In this document: positions 9,378 through 19,430 of the stretch, one piece after another | Position numbering within the stretch: the first letter of the stretch is position 1 | Layout: each line of letters begins with the position of its first letter | Source: Leptospiraceae bacterium | GTDB taxonomy: Bacteria; Spirochaetota; Leptospiria; Leptospirales; Leptospiraceae | DNA: 27,500 nucleotides | Assembly: GCA_016708435.1 (NCBI GenBank) | Contig: JADJFV010000003.1 | Span: 1-27,500 of the forward strand | Reading direction: 5' to 3' | Made by a program: the position numbers and the translations under genes | Notes under the pieces: generated by a model | Seen by the model: only the letters and a program-made list of their open reading frames with translations | The model's database searches: none | What the model was told of the DNA's origin: nothing

Positions 9378-11290
9378 TTATTTGTAACTCCTTTGTGCGA
9401 GTTTTATATTTTCGTAAGACAACTCTTCTTTGTGCTCAACCGGTTTTTGGTTTTCGCCTTTGTATTCCCATGCGGAAACATAACAAAACTTATCGTCGTT
9501 ACGTTGTGCTTCTCCATCAGGGGTTTGGTATTCTTCACGGAAGTGACCACCGCAGGATTCTTCTCGGTTCAGTGCATCTCTACACATTAACTCTCCGAAT
9601 TCTAAGAAGTCAGCTACACGACCAGCTTTTTCTAAAGATTGATTAATCTCTTCATTCTTTCCAAGCACATTTACATTGTTCCAGAATTCTTGTCTGAGTT
9701 CAGGAATAAGCTTGATTGCTTTTTCAAGACCAGCTTTGTTTCGCGCCATACCACAATAATCCCACATAATCTTTCCAAGCTCACGATGGAATTCGTCTAC
9801 AGTTTTTTTACCTTTGACAGCAAGTAGTTTGTTTACTCTTCCGTTTACTTCTGCTTCTGCTTGTTTAAATTCAGGAGCGTCGGTAGAAATTTTCTTAGAA
9901 GGATTGTTCGCAAAATAATCACCAATCGTGTAGGGTAATACGAAGTAGCCGTCAGCGAGACCTTGCATGAGTGCAGAAGCTCCTAGTCGGTTCGCACCGT
10001 GGTCAGAGAAGTTTGCTTCCCCGATTACATGAAGTCCTGGAATATTACTCATCAGGTTATAATCAACCCAAAGACCGCCCATCGTATAATGTACAGCAGG
10101 ATAAATACGCATTGGAACCTTGTAAGGGTTTTCTGCTGTTATGCACTGATACATGTCGAAAAGATTTCCGTATCTGTCTTTGATTACATCTTCGCCTAGT
10201 CGATTGATTGCAGCGGAGAAGTCTAAGTAAACTCCAAGACCACCGGGACCAACACCAAGACCATTGTCACAAGCTTCTTTCGCACTTCTTGATGAAATAT
10301 CGCGAGGAGCTAGATTGCCATAGCTTGGATATTTTCTTTCTAAGTAGTAATCTCTTTCGTCTTCTGGAATTTGATCGGGAGAGCGGTGTCTCCTTTTTTC
10401 TTTGGAACCCAGATTCTTCCGTCGTTACGTAAAGACTCAGACATAAGTGTTAGTTTGGATTGATATTCACCGGAAACAGGAATGCAAGTAGGGTGAATTT
10501 GAGTGTAACAAGGGTTAGCGAATAACGCACCTTTCTTGTGAGCGCGGTAAGTCGCTGTTACGTTACAACCCATTGCGTTAGTGGAAAGATAAAACACGTT
10601 TCCATATCCACCTGTCGCTAATACTACAGCGTCTGCTGAATGAGAAGAAACTTTTCCTGTCACCATATCTCTTACGATAATGCCTTTCGCATGTCCGTTT
10701 ACAATAACAACGTCTAACATTTCGGTGCGGTTGTACATCTTAACAGTTCCAAGACCAATTTGGCGGGATAATGCAGAGTAGGCTCCAAGGAGTAATTGCT
10801 GACCAGTTTGTCCTTTTGCGTAAAAGGTTCTAGAAACTTGTGCTCCTCCGAACGAACGATTGGATAAATGTCCACCGTATTCACGAGCGAATGGAACACC
10901 TTGCGCAACGCACTGATCTATGATATTGCGGCTAATCTCTGCTAGTCTGTGAACGTTTGCTTCGCTTGCGCGAAAGTCACCACCTTTGATTGTGTCATAA
11001 AAAAGTCTATGAACACTATCTCCATCGTTTTGATAGTTCTTAGCAGCATTGATACCACCTTGTGCTGCGATACTATGAGCGCGACGTGGACTGTCTTGGT
11101 AGCAAAAGCAACTAACGTTATATCCTAGCTCACCAAGTGTTGCAGCAGCAGCGCCCCCAGCAAGACCAGAGCCTACTACGATTACATCATACTTTCTTTT
11201 GTTGGCGGGATTTACAAGCTTCATTTCGAACTTGTGTTTTTCCCATTTATTTTCTAAAGGACCGGAAGGAATTTTTGAATTTAATGCCAT
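9378..11290 (-). CDS. sdhA: succinate dehydrogenase/fumarate reductase flavoprotein subunit, single frameshift
   Basis: The flavoprotein oxidises succinate to fumarate. The N-terminal frame (11290 to about 10385) has the FAD dinucleotide fold VVGSGLAGGAAA (38-49) and RRAHSIAAQGGINAA, whose His72 is the expected covalent FAD ligand. The reading then breaks: after PKKKGDT one C is missing from a CCC run at about 10385-10387. Restoring it continues as RSPDQIPEDERDYYLERKYP into the second frame (MYQCITAENPYKVPMRIYPAVHYTMGG...). The repaired protein is about 637 residues, normal for the type with a single-chain SdhC. An AAGGAG site precedes the ATG, 13 bases after the sdhC stop. Every other part looks functional, so a sequencing error is more likely than a mutation. 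Confidence 0.93.
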
Positions 11291-11303
11291 TGGTTACTCC
11301 TTA

Positions 11304-11972
11304 TTAGGCTACAATTTTTAATAATACAGCTACAGGCATGGAACTGTTTCCGAGGAAAATTCCAAGAGCAAAGATGTTTGCGGCTAGTTTTAATTTTGCG
11401 TCATATTCTGGTTGGTTGATTCCGAGTGATTGAAATAAGCTAAAAAAACCGTGACTGAGGTGAATGCAGAGTAAACCAATCGCAAAGATGTAAGACAAAG
11501 ATACAATTGGATTTGAAAATCCAGCGACCACCATACCATATACATCATGCATTTCTTTTAGTCTTGCTGCCTCTGCATCTGTTACGGCTAATGTAAAATG
11601 AAGCAAATGATACACGATGAAGGCGAATATAATTAGCCCCGAATACTTCATCGTTCTCGATGCATAAGAGGCAACGCGCGTTTGCTGCTTAAGATATGGA
11701 ACGGGACGTGCTGCTGCATTTTCTAAGGTGAGTTTCACTGCAACATAGATATGCATTCCCACCGCTGCTAATAAAACAAACCTTGCTACCCATAAAAGTC
11801 CTCCGAGACTTTGAAGAAATTTTGCATAAGCATTTAATTTCTCCGGTCCGGCAAAAACTTGTAGGTTTCCAACCATATGCATAATTACAAACCCGTAAAG
11901 CATGAGTCCCGTAATCGCCATGATAATTTTTTTTCCGACTGAAGTGTTTATATAACTCTTAGTAGAGTTCAT
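11304..11972 (-). CDS. sdhC: succinate dehydrogenase cytochrome b subunit (single-chain, diheme type)
   Basis: 222 residues with five membrane segments (about 16-37, 59-79, 110-130, 155-180, 196-220). It anchors SdhAB and holds haem b and the quinone site. Histidines suited to axial haem ligation sit within helices: H32, H74, H122/H125 and H171/H174. One large subunit instead of separate SdhC and SdhD marks the type B complex known from Bacteroides, Bacillus and Wolinella. It is the first gene of the sdhCAB group. A GGGAG-like ribosome binding site precedes the ATG. A palindrome at 12020-12037 upstream may be an operator. Confidence 0.93.
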   Translation of the reverse strand: MNSTKSYINTSVGKKIIMAITGLMLYGFVIMHMVGNLQVFAGPEKLNAYAKFLQSLGGLLWVARFVLLAAVGMHIYVAVKLTLENAAARPVPYLKQQTRVASYASRTMKYSGLIIFAFIVYHLLHFTLAVTDAEAARLKEMHDVYGMVVAGFSNPIVSLSYIFAIGLLCIHLSHGFFSLFQSLGINQPEYDAKLKLAANIFALGIFLGNSSMPVAVLLKIVA

Positions 11973-12019
11973 TTCCTATACTCCCTTAAGTTTTTAGTAA
12001 AAATCCGTGAATTTGTTCT

Positions 12020-12037
12020 AAGTATCGGCTGATACTT
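12020..12037. promoter_or_regulatory. 18-base palindrome upstream of sdhC (possible operator)
   Basis: AAGTATC, loop GGCT, GATACTT: a 7-base inverted repeat about 50 bases upstream of the sdhC start in the only non-coding gap before the sdh genes. Size and placement fit a dimeric regulator site. The regulator is unknown, and chance occurrence in AT-rich DNA is possible. Confidence 0.3.
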
Positions 12038-12112
12038 TTAAACGAAACTCTATTTTTAACTGTTTAAAGCTAAGACCTATCTGTAAAATCCTTTTTGGTT
12101 TCGACTGGATTT

Positions 12113-13516
12113 TTATTCATGCGCAAATCCATGGTAAGTAATTTTTAAAATGCTTAAATCATCACTAAAGTCTCCAAAAGTTTTCAATTCCGCTACTATT
12201 TCCGGGAGGTTGCCTTTTCTTCTTTGAACGCTTCTCGGAAATAGAAATTCATCCTGGTTTATCGTTCGTTGTTTGGTTGAATTGAGAATCAAATCATCCT
12301 TACCATCAGAGCCAATGAATAAAACATCGCCAGCGACTAATTGGGTGTATTCGACATGTGGGAAATGGGATAAGGCTCCGAGAGTCCCGATTTTTCTATA
12401 ATCGTGATGATCTTTTAATAGAGCGGCTGTTTCATCTCGATAGAGAATTGCCTCTGGATGCTCTGCATTTATGTGGTATAGATTACCGGTTCCTTCTTCC
12501 AATAATCCGATGAACACGGAGGCTAACATTGCTCCTTCAAAAGATTCAAATATTCTATGCATTTCCCTTGCGGAATTGATTAGCCATTCTTGGGGAGAAG
12601 TGTTATTATCCTTTGTGTTGCTTTCCGAGTTAGCAAGAATGGATTTACAAATGACACCGAGCACTAAAGCTCCGCAAGCTCCTTGCATCGATTTTCCCAT
12701 AGCATCTGCATTCATAAAAAAAATGAATTTGCGATTATTAAAATACAATTCATCCGCAATGAGTAGGTCTCCACCGATTTCAAGCGTTTGATTCTTAAAG
12801 GTAAAAGATTTTTTCTGTTTTAATAGAAACTCTATTTCTACAGATTTACTCTTTGCAAAATTGCCTACAAATGGTTCCATGAGTCTAGCGGTTAATGCAT
12901 AGTCTGCGTCTTGTTGTAATTTTAATAAATTAATTTTATCCAAAGAAGAACTCAGTTCATTGTTCTTCTCATGAAATTGAAAATAGATTTGATATATAAC
13001 GCTATTAGCCGTTACACAGGCAAGGAATAGAAGTGCCGTGGATAATAAAATGGAAAAAAGAGTGATTTCTGTGACTGATTGATTTACGATGTTCGTATAC
13101 GGGAATACATCAAACTTTGTCAGGATTAAGACTGCGAGAAATGTGAAACAATTTCCAAATGTTGCATACAGTCCTCTAGCTCGAATTAAATCAATTGAAC
13201 TAGTAGCTGTAGAATACACATATCCTAAAAGAGCGGGTGAATAAGATAAGCCGGTATAATAGACGCAAACTGTAATAAAGCAAATATCAATCGAAGCAGG
13301 GATATACCAAAGTAGCGGATACTTTTTGTAAGTCTTAAATCTATTCTCTATAAACCAGAACCAGAATAGTGAGATAAAAAAGACCAGGACTCCAAAATAC
13401 AAAGCAAAGCCGAAGTCATAGACTGAGTATATGATTATAAAAATACTATTTGATGCTGTCCTTGCAATATTCGATGGCCTTGCGGATTTAATTTCCTTCC
13501 AATCAGAATCACTCAT
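12113..13516 (-). CDS. membrane-bound SpoIIE/RsbU-type PP2C serine phosphatase
   Basis: 467 residues. About six hydrophobic helices fill residues 20-180, then a short coiled-coil linker (about 182-205) and a C-terminal SpoIIE-type PP2C domain. Metal-binding motifs are present: GGD at 248-250, NADAMGKSMQG at 269-279 (usually D-V-x-GHG or similar), GSDGKDD at 402-408 and FSDDLSIL at 450-457. Such phosphatases act on anti-sigma-factor antagonists or on second partners in two-component-like pathways; leptospires encode many of them. The membrane part has no sensor domain that I recognise. It lies between the sdh genes and the tolC-like gene with gaps of 140 and 175 bases and is probably its own unit. 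No strong ribosome binding site is seen. Confidence 0.85.
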   Translation of the reverse strand: MSDSDWKEIKSARPSNIARTASNSIFIIIYSVYDFGFALYFGVLVFFISLFWFWFIENRFKTYKKYPLLWYIPASIDICFITVCVYYTGLSYSPALLGYVYSTATSSIDLIRARGLYATFGNCFTFLAVLILTKFDVFPYTNIVNQSVTEITLFSILLSTALLFLACVTANSVIYQIYFQFHEKNNELSSSLDKINLLKLQQDADYALTARLMEPFVGNFAKSKSVEIEFLLKQKKSFTFKNQTLEIGGDLLIADELYFNNRKFIFFMNADAMGKSMQGACGALVLGVICKSILANSESNTKDNNTSPQEWLINSAREMHRIFESFEGAMLASVFIGLLEEGTGNLYHINAEHPEAILYRDETAALLKDHHDYRKIGTLGALSHFPHVEYTQLVAGDVLFIGSDGKDDLILNSTKQRTINQDEFLFPRSVQRRKGNLPEIVAELKTFGDFSDDLSILKITYHGFAHE

Positions 13517-13691
13517 TAGTTTAGGCTAAAAAGAAAGGTTATTTCGTAAAGAAAATCTTATTAGAAGAATAAAATTGATTCTTACTTTGTAGTCGAGAAA
13601 GAAATTTTCATGATACTCAAGTCATGGCTTAATTTTCCGTAGTCTCTCATCTTTATATAAGATTGCACTCGGATGCTTCTGTGGCTAAAAA

Positions 13692-15296
13692 TTAGAATTC
13701 GTCTGGAATAATTTTGTCTACGTCGATATCGAATTTTTTTAGAAGAGAATTCTTTGCAACTTCATAGCGTAGAATGTTGATATTAAAATTAATCTTTGCC
13801 TGTGTTTCCTGTAATTCATTTTGGACTAAAGTGTCTAACGCATTTTTTACAGCCACAGCAGTAAATCTTCCCTGGCGGAAACTACCGAGTAACCCATTGT
13901 AATAACTCTCTGATTCTTTGCGAGTCTTCATTGCATTTTGTAGAATTTTATGACCTATGATCACTGCATCCACACGAGCTCTTACTTCGTCGGCAATTTC
14001 TTTCTTAAGATCATCTTCCATGATGGCGACTTGGCGTTGGAGTATATGCGCATCACGCATTTCTGCTTTTACACCGGTGTCAGCAATAGGGTAGGTAAGC
14101 CTTGCACTCGCGTTTAGATTGTGGTATTTTAAAGAAGGAATTCCATTGGTTCCATTTACAAAATTTTCTTGGGGTGAAATCAGTGTTTGCCCCTGATATG
14201 CATAAGACCCACTTACTTTTAAAGAGGGAAGTGCATTGTCATTCGCATTTTTAATGGAAAGCTCTGCAATCTCTTTTCTAAGCTTCATACTTTTCCAATC
14301 GCCTCGGTTTTTGTAAGCAAATTCCAAATCCTTTTCATAATCTAAATTGGTCGGAAGTTCTGTTTCTAGATCCGTAATATTTCCAATTTCTGAATCAGAA
14401 GTTAAGTTGAGGTTACGAATAAGTTTGCGTTTATTTTCATCCCGCTCTAATTTTGCTCTTTCTAATTGGTTTTCGGTTTGGGTATAAAGTGCATTCCATT
14501 GATTGATTTCAAAATTTTCAGCTAGACCAAGTCCTGTTTTTTGCTTTGTTAAATCACGGATATTTTTTGTGTTTTTTAAAAGTTGTTCGAACGTTGTAGT
14601 AGAGGAGTCCGATACCGAATAATTCCAATAATCCACAAGGGCAGCTACAATCGTATTGGAAAGTCGAAGTGATAAATCTTCTTTTGTAATTTCGGATTGG
14701 TTTTTCAAAATCTTTTGGTTATTTCTGTCTTGTAAGCCAAATGTGTTTTTGAGCAGGTCTTGCGATATGGTTGCTGTGATAGCACCCGTATACAAAGGAG
14801 GAATGGCTAATCCGCGGAAGCCGCTAGGACTCTTCAATGGATCTTCGAAAGCGTTATTATCAAATCGTTGCGTGCTCGCATCAATTTTAAAATAGGTTCC
14901 CGTATTGAAGATTTTTTCTATCCCCATATTATAACGATTGGTTTGACTTTTGGTTCCCGAAAGAAGGTTTGCCTGGTTGTAGGGGAGTTTACTTTCTACT
15001 ATTTCGGCACCACCCACTAATCTCCAAGAATACTTGGATTCGGATTTCATGAATCCAGAATCATATTTTACCAATTCATATTTTGCATTGCGAATCGTTG
15101 GATTAAACTCAACAGAGCGCTGGACAGTTTCCTTGAGAGTAAGCTTTAAAACCTTTTTAGGTTTCTCGTCTCCCTTTACAGGTTTGCCATTATCCTCTGC
15201 CAATTTCTGAGTTTCCTCGGCTATTGTTTTCTCTGCATACGCAGGATTAACCGTTACTGCTAAAATCATTGCTAAAAAAATAATTCTAAAATTCAT
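13692..15296 (-). CDS. TolC-family outer-membrane channel protein
   Basis: 534 residues with a clear signal peptide (MNFRIIFLAMILAVTVNPAYA, likely cut after residue 21). The mature chain has the duplicated outer-membrane-efflux-protein pattern: long alternating helical stretches (about 185-340 and 400-520) and amphipathic strands (for example SGSYAYQGQTL, LNASARLTYPI). It probably forms a trimeric outer-membrane duct for efflux or type I secretion. No membrane-fusion protein or transporter gene is adjacent, so its inner-membrane partner is not known. An AAGGAG site about 8 bases before the ATG fixes the start. It lies 142 bases downstream of sucD on the same strand. Confidence 0.85.
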   Translation of the reverse strand: MNFRIIFLAMILAVTVNPAYAEKTIAEETQKLAEDNGKPVKGDEKPKKVLKLTLKETVQRSVEFNPTIRNAKYELVKYDSGFMKSESKYSWRLVGGAEIVESKLPYNQANLLSGTKSQTNRYNMGIEKIFNTGTYFKIDASTQRFDNNAFEDPLKSPSGFRGLAIPPLYTGAITATISQDLLKNTFGLQDRNNQKILKNQSEITKEDLSLRLSNTIVAALVDYWNYSVSDSSTTTFEQLLKNTKNIRDLTKQKTGLGLAENFEINQWNALYTQTENQLERAKLERDENKRKLIRNLNLTSDSEIGNITDLETELPTNLDYEKDLEFAYKNRGDWKSMKLRKEIAELSIKNANDNALPSLKVSGSYAYQGQTLISPQENFVNGTNGIPSLKYHNLNASARLTYPIADTGVKAEMRDAHILQRQVAIMEDDLKKEIADEVRARVDAVIIGHKILQNAMKTRKESESYYNGLLGSFRQGRFTAVAVKNALDTLVQNELQETQAKINFNINILRYEVAKNSLLKKFDIDVDKIIPDEF

Positions 15297-15438
15297 AATT
15301 CTCCTTCTACCTCACCTAACCCCACATCTTTTTGTATTGTCAGATTCTAATAAGTAGCCCTTCCCTCCTTAAAGGCGAAGCCAGGACTTCTAGGAATTCT
15401 ACAAGAACTAAAAGATTTGGGGTGAGGTCAAGTCAAGT

Positions 15439-16326
15439 CTATTTCCCTAAAACTTTTTTCATGGTTGAGCCCATGTCGGCAGGGGAAACACAAACGTGAA
15501 TGCCTGCATTTTTCATAGCATTCATTTTAGATTGTGCTGTTCCCATACCACCTGTGATAATTGCTCCAGCATGCCCCATACGTTTTCCAGGAGGTGCAGT
15601 CTGACCTGCGATGAAACCGACTATCGGCTTTTTAATGTTAGCCTTAACGAAAGCAGCCGCTTCTTCTTCTGCTGTTCCACCGATCTCTCCAATCATGATA
15701 ATTCCATCTGTATCAGGATCTTTATTTAAAAGATCGAGTGCATCAATATGGCTCATTCCAATGATTGGATCTCCGCCGATACCGATACAAGTGGATTGAC
15801 CAAGACCAACGTTTGTTAATTGACCGACTGCTTCATAGGTTAGAGTTCCTGACTTGGAGACAACACCGATTCGCCCCTCTTTGTGAATGAAGCCAGGCAT
15901 AATACCGATTTTGCACTTACCCGGACTGATAACACCCGGACAGTTTGGACCCACTAATTTAGTCTTAGAGCTTTTTAGAACGTTATACACTCTAGTCATA
16001 TCATGAACTGGAATGCCTTCTGTGATGCAGATAATAAGAGGAATTCCGGCAAATATCCCTTCGAGGATTGCATCAGCAGCAAAAGCAGGAGGAACAAAGA
16101 TTGCGCTTACATTAGCTCCTTCTTGTTTCATTGCGTCTTTTAATGTGTTGAAAACAGGAACGCCATGATCACTTAATGTTCCACCTTTTCCTGGAGTTAC
16201 TCCTGCTACAACTTTTGAACCATAGGGAGTGTTGTATTCAATCATTTGAGTTGTGTGGAATGAGCCTTCTTTTCCAGTGATTCCTTGCACTACGATTTTA
16301 GTATTTTTATCTAATAAAACTGACAT
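15439..16326 (-). CDS. sucD: succinate-CoA ligase (succinyl-CoA synthetase) alpha subunit
   Basis: 295 residues, close to the usual 290. It catalyses the TCA step succinyl-CoA + NDP + Pi to succinate + CoA + NTP together with SucC. The N-terminal CoA-binding fold has GITGKEG (15-21); GPNCPG lies at 126-131; the phosphorylated histidine is H252 in GHAGAI. It follows sucC by 16 bases with an AGGAAA ribosome binding site in the gap, so the two form an operon. The cytoplasmic product feeds succinate to the SdhCAB complex encoded nearby. Confidence 0.97.
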   Translation of the reverse strand: MSVLLDKNTKIVVQGITGKEGSFHTTQMIEYNTPYGSKVVAGVTPGKGGTLSDHGVPVFNTLKDAMKQEGANVSAIFVPPAFAADAILEGIFAGIPLIICITEGIPVHDMTRVYNVLKSSKTKLVGPNCPGVISPGKCKIGIMPGFIHKEGRIGVVSKSGTLTYEAVGQLTNVGLGQSTCIGIGGDPIIGMSHIDALDLLNKDPDTDGIIMIGEIGGTAEEEAAAFVKANIKKPIVGFIAGQTAPPGKRMGHAGAIITGGMGTAQSKMNAMKNAGIHVCVSPADMGSTMKKVLGK

Positions 16327-16342
16327 TGTTTTTTCCTAGTAA

Positions 16343-17511
16343 TTATTTACCCAATAATTTTGGGATTTTTTCTGCTGCATCAAGTAATTCGTCTGCGACT
16401 ATGATTGCTAATCCGCTGTCTGCTAGAATTTTCTTGCCTTCTTCTGAATTAGTGCCCTTTAAACGAACCATGATCGGAACTTTTATATTAACCGCTTTGG
16501 CAGCTTCTAAGATTCCAAGTGCAACACGGTCACATCGGACAATACCACCGAAGATATTTACGAAGATTGCTTTTACATTAGGATCTCCTAATATGATTTT
16601 AAATCCATTCGTAACAGTAACAACATTAGCCCCACCGCCAACATCTAGGAAGTTAGCAGGCTCTGCACCGGCTAGTTTAATAATGTCCATCGTAGCCATC
16701 GCAAGACCAGCACCATTTACCATACAACCAATATTGCCATCTAGTTTTACATAATTTAGATGAAACTCGGCTGCTTGTAATTCTAAAGGATCCTCTTCGG
16801 TCTTATCATGGTAAGCCATATTTTCTGGATGACGATAGGCTGCGTTATCATCGAAGGTCATTTTACAATCGCCAGCTACGATTTGATTTTGCTTTGTGAG
16901 GATAAGAGGGTTTATCTCGAGGAGTGAACAATCTTCTTTCATATAAGCTTCATAGAGTGCAGTAAAGAATGGAACTGCTGACTTGACTGCTTCCGAATTA
17001 AGACCTAGACTATAAGCTATTTCACGTGCCTGGTTTGGCTGAATTCCAACTCCCGTATCAATTTCAATTTTGGTAATTTTTTCAGGGTGTTTTTCTGCTA
17101 CTTCTTCAATGTCCATACCGCCTTCGCGGGAAGCCATTACAATTGCTTTTTTTGCGGAACGATCTAATAGCAAGCTTATATAAAACTCTCTATCGATATC
17201 AATGCCTTGTTCTAGATAAACTTTCAGAACTCTTTTTCCTTCGGGACCTGTTTGGTGAGTGATAAGTTGCATTCCCAGAATTTTATTTATAGCGGCTAAC
17301 GCATCATCTTGGTCCTAGTAACTTTTACGCCACCACCTTTGCCTCGCCCACCTGCGTGGATTTGCGCTTTTACTACAACGATGGGAGAATGTTTAGAGAC
17401 TTCTTCATATGCCCTTAGTCCTTCTTCCTTTGTTTCAATGACTACACCGAATGGAACGCTGACTTTGTGTCTGCGTAATACTTCTTTTGCCTGGTATTCG
17501 TGAATTTTCAT
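16343..17511 (-). CDS. sucC: succinate-CoA ligase beta subunit, single frameshift
   Basis: The start MKIHEYQAKEVLRRHKVSVPFGVV at 17511 is canonical for SucC; the frame stays open upstream to 17544, but this internal ATG with AGGAA just before it is the real start. The N-terminal ATP-grasp part reads to GGGVKVTRTK, then shifts at about 17309-17311, where an AAA run has become AA. Restoring one A gives TRTKDDALAAINKILGMQLITHQTGPEGKRVLKV and the remaining chain to 16343. The repaired length is 389, as in other SucC proteins. The C-terminal ligase part has FVNIFGGIVRCD and NFLDVGGGA. It is co-transcribed with sucD. An error in the sequence is more likely than true loss. Confidence 0.93.
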
Positions 17512-17618
17512 AATACATTCCTGATTTAAGATAAAAGAGCGCAATTTCGCGCCTATGATATACAGTTTTTGGTATAACTATATTGTCAGCTAAAAAAAAT
17601 GAATGGGCAGATGAGACA

Positions 17619-17650
17619 GAAGTGCAAGATTATTTTGTAAATTGCACTTC
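17619..17650. promoter_or_regulatory. 9-base inverted repeat between divergent sucC and chemoreceptor genes
   Basis: GAAGTGCAA and TTGCACTTC are perfect inverted arms separated by 14 bases, in the 214-base gap between two divergently transcribed genes. It could be an operator or a hairpin in the sucC leader. The spacing is wide for a simple operator. No clear promoter hexamers could be assigned. Confidence 0.3.
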
Positions 17651-17725
17651 GAACGAGTCTATATGTTAATAAAAAAATATCTAGTTAAAATGAGTTGGGT
17701 GTAATTAGTATTTGAATGAAATGAT

Positions 17726-19429
17726 ATGCCTAATAAATTACATTGTATGAAACTTAGCACTAGGCTTAACCTAATTATTGGAACAACGCTGGCGGTTTTT
17801 TGGGGGTTTGCAGTCGTCATCGGAATTTTTATTCAGAACTATCATACAGACGAAATCGTAAAAGACCAAGCAGTTCATACCGCCAATTCAGTCATGAATG
17901 GATTGAATTTATTGATGCTAAACAATGAAATGGAAAAAAGCGAATTTCTTTTGAAGCAGAGTAATAAGCTAGATGGGATGAGGGATATTTACACGATCCG
18001 CTCGAAATACGTCAACGAAGTTTTTAATAGACCTCTCGATTTTAAAGAACCCAAAGATGAAAAAGAAAAATCTGTATTGGAGAAAGGTGAAATTTTTTCA
18101 GAAAGAATTCAAGGAAAATCAGGACCTGAAATCAGGATCATCGTTCCTTATATTGCAAAGACGGATAGGCTTGGAATTAATTGCTTGGGTTGTCATAGAG
18201 TAAAGGAAGGTCAAGTGATTGGCGCTCTCAATATGGTAATGTCTATTGAGAAAGAAGAAGAATTTACAGCAAAACTAAAATATATATTTTTATTCTTAGC
18301 GATTCTTGGTGTTAGTATGGTCGTAGGAATTATTTATTATTCTACAAATAAAATGGTGAATCAGCCATTGAGTAAACTTGTGGATATATTACATCTTGTA
18401 TCGAAGGGGGATTTAACTGTTAGCCTTAGACCGCATGGTGTTACAGGAGAATTAAGGGAGTTATATAATTCAATGAATCACTCGATTCAATCGTTTCGAG
18501 AAACACTAAAAGAATTAAGCTCCTCCTCAGATGAATTAAGACTTTCTAGTAAGAGCCTCAGTGAATCGGCTGATTTAATTCTTACCAATTCAAAAAATCA
18601 AATTGAATCTGTGGATAAATCTTATTATTCGCTAGAAAATCTATCCGAGAATTCAGGGAATGTGGGACGTCATTCAGAGAAGCAAGCTCTCCTTTCCGAT
18701 GAAGCATCTTCTAGAATGAATGAACTGACTGACTCAATCGAGAAAATGAACTCCGATATAAACTCTATTCGTAAAGAACAAAATTTATCGGCTACTCAGA
18801 TTAAACAAAGCCATGAATCACTTGAAATGATTAAAGTTAATATGGAAGAGATTAATTCCAGTGCAAGAGGAATTTCTGATATACTCGGAACTATCAATGA
18901 AATAGCCGATCAAACACAGCTTCTTTCGCTTAACGCTTCCATTGAAGCAGCAAGAGTGGGAGAAATGGGAAGAGGTTTCGCGGTAGTAGCCCAGGAAATT
19001 CGAAAGCTTGCAGAAAGCTCAACGCTCGCGGCGGAAAATGTCAGAAAATTAATTTCTCAAAATCTTTCCATTATTCATAAGGGTTCTCTTTCTATGGATG
19101 GAGTAAGTTCTAATCTTTTGCAAATGTTTGAAGCAATTGAAGTGAATACGAAGCGTATCAATCTAGTCGCAGAAGAATTTGTCCATCAAACAGAAAGCAT
19201 TGCAAATTCGAATAAAAAGATTCAAGAGCTAGATGAATTATCGAAAGAAATTAAAGGCTATTCGATGAGTCAATATGATGCAAATCTGAAAATCAAGGAC
19301 TCGTTTGGCGTTATCCGCGAAAACTCAAATGAGTTCATTGATATTTCTAAGGAATTAAATGATAGATCGGCTCGATTCAAACAAGAATCAATCAAGCTCG
19401 AATCTATCATAAAGAAGTTTAAGTTTTAG
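17726..19429 (+). CDS. methyl-accepting chemotaxis protein with periplasmic CXXCH (haem c) sensor domain
   Basis: 567 residues. The order is TM1 (about 16-38), periplasmic sensor (about 39-184), TM2 (about 185-206), HAMP (about 207-260) and a cytoplasmic signalling domain. The conserved hairpin tip reads EIADQTQLLSLNASIEAARVGEMGRGFAVVAQEIRKLAESS in the family; here it spans residues 392-432. The sensor ends with INCLGCHR (151-158): a CXXCH motif that in this position suggests a covalently bound haem c, as in Geobacter haem-PAS chemoreceptors. Ligand and function (redox or gas sensing) are inferred. It signals through CheA/CheW, not encoded here. ATG 17747 (MKLSTRL) is an alternative start; neither has a strong ribosome binding site. 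It ends one base from the convergent lysS stop. Confidence 0.9.
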   Translation: MPNKLHCMKLSTRLNLIIGTTLAVFWGFAVVIGIFIQNYHTDEIVKDQAVHTANSVMNGLNLLMLNNEMEKSEFLLKQSNKLDGMRDIYTIRSKYVNEVFNRPLDFKEPKDEKEKSVLEKGEIFSERIQGKSGPEIRIIVPYIAKTDRLGINCLGCHRVKEGQVIGALNMVMSIEKEEEFTAKLKYIFLFLAILGVSMVVGIIYYSTNKMVNQPLSKLVDILHLVSKGDLTVSLRPHGVTGELRELYNSMNHSIQSFRETLKELSSSSDELRLSSKSLSESADLILTNSKNQIESVDKSYYSLENLSENSGNVGRHSEKQALLSDEASSRMNELTDSIEKMNSDINSIRKEQNLSATQIKQSHESLEMIKVNMEEINSSARGISDILGTINEIADQTQLLSLNASIEAARVGEMGRGFAVVAQEIRKLAESSTLAAENVRKLISQNLSIIHKGSLSMDGVSSNLLQMFEAIEVNTKRINLVAEEFVHQTESIANSNKKIQELDELSKEIKGYSMSQYDANLKIKDSFGVIRENSNEFIDISKELNDRSARFKQESIKLESIIKKFKF

Positions 19430-19430
19430 T

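Noticed and set aside
15309..15427. ACCTCACCTAACCCCA and GGTGAGGT as a possible inverted repeat or attC-like site downstream of sucD
   Set aside because: Only eight bases pair over about 100 bases, and no second core box is present. The ACCTAAC word here probably occurs by chance.
16326..16754. A 142-codon plus-strand open frame opposite sucC
   Set aside because: Antisense shadow of sucC; composition reflects codon usage of the real gene.
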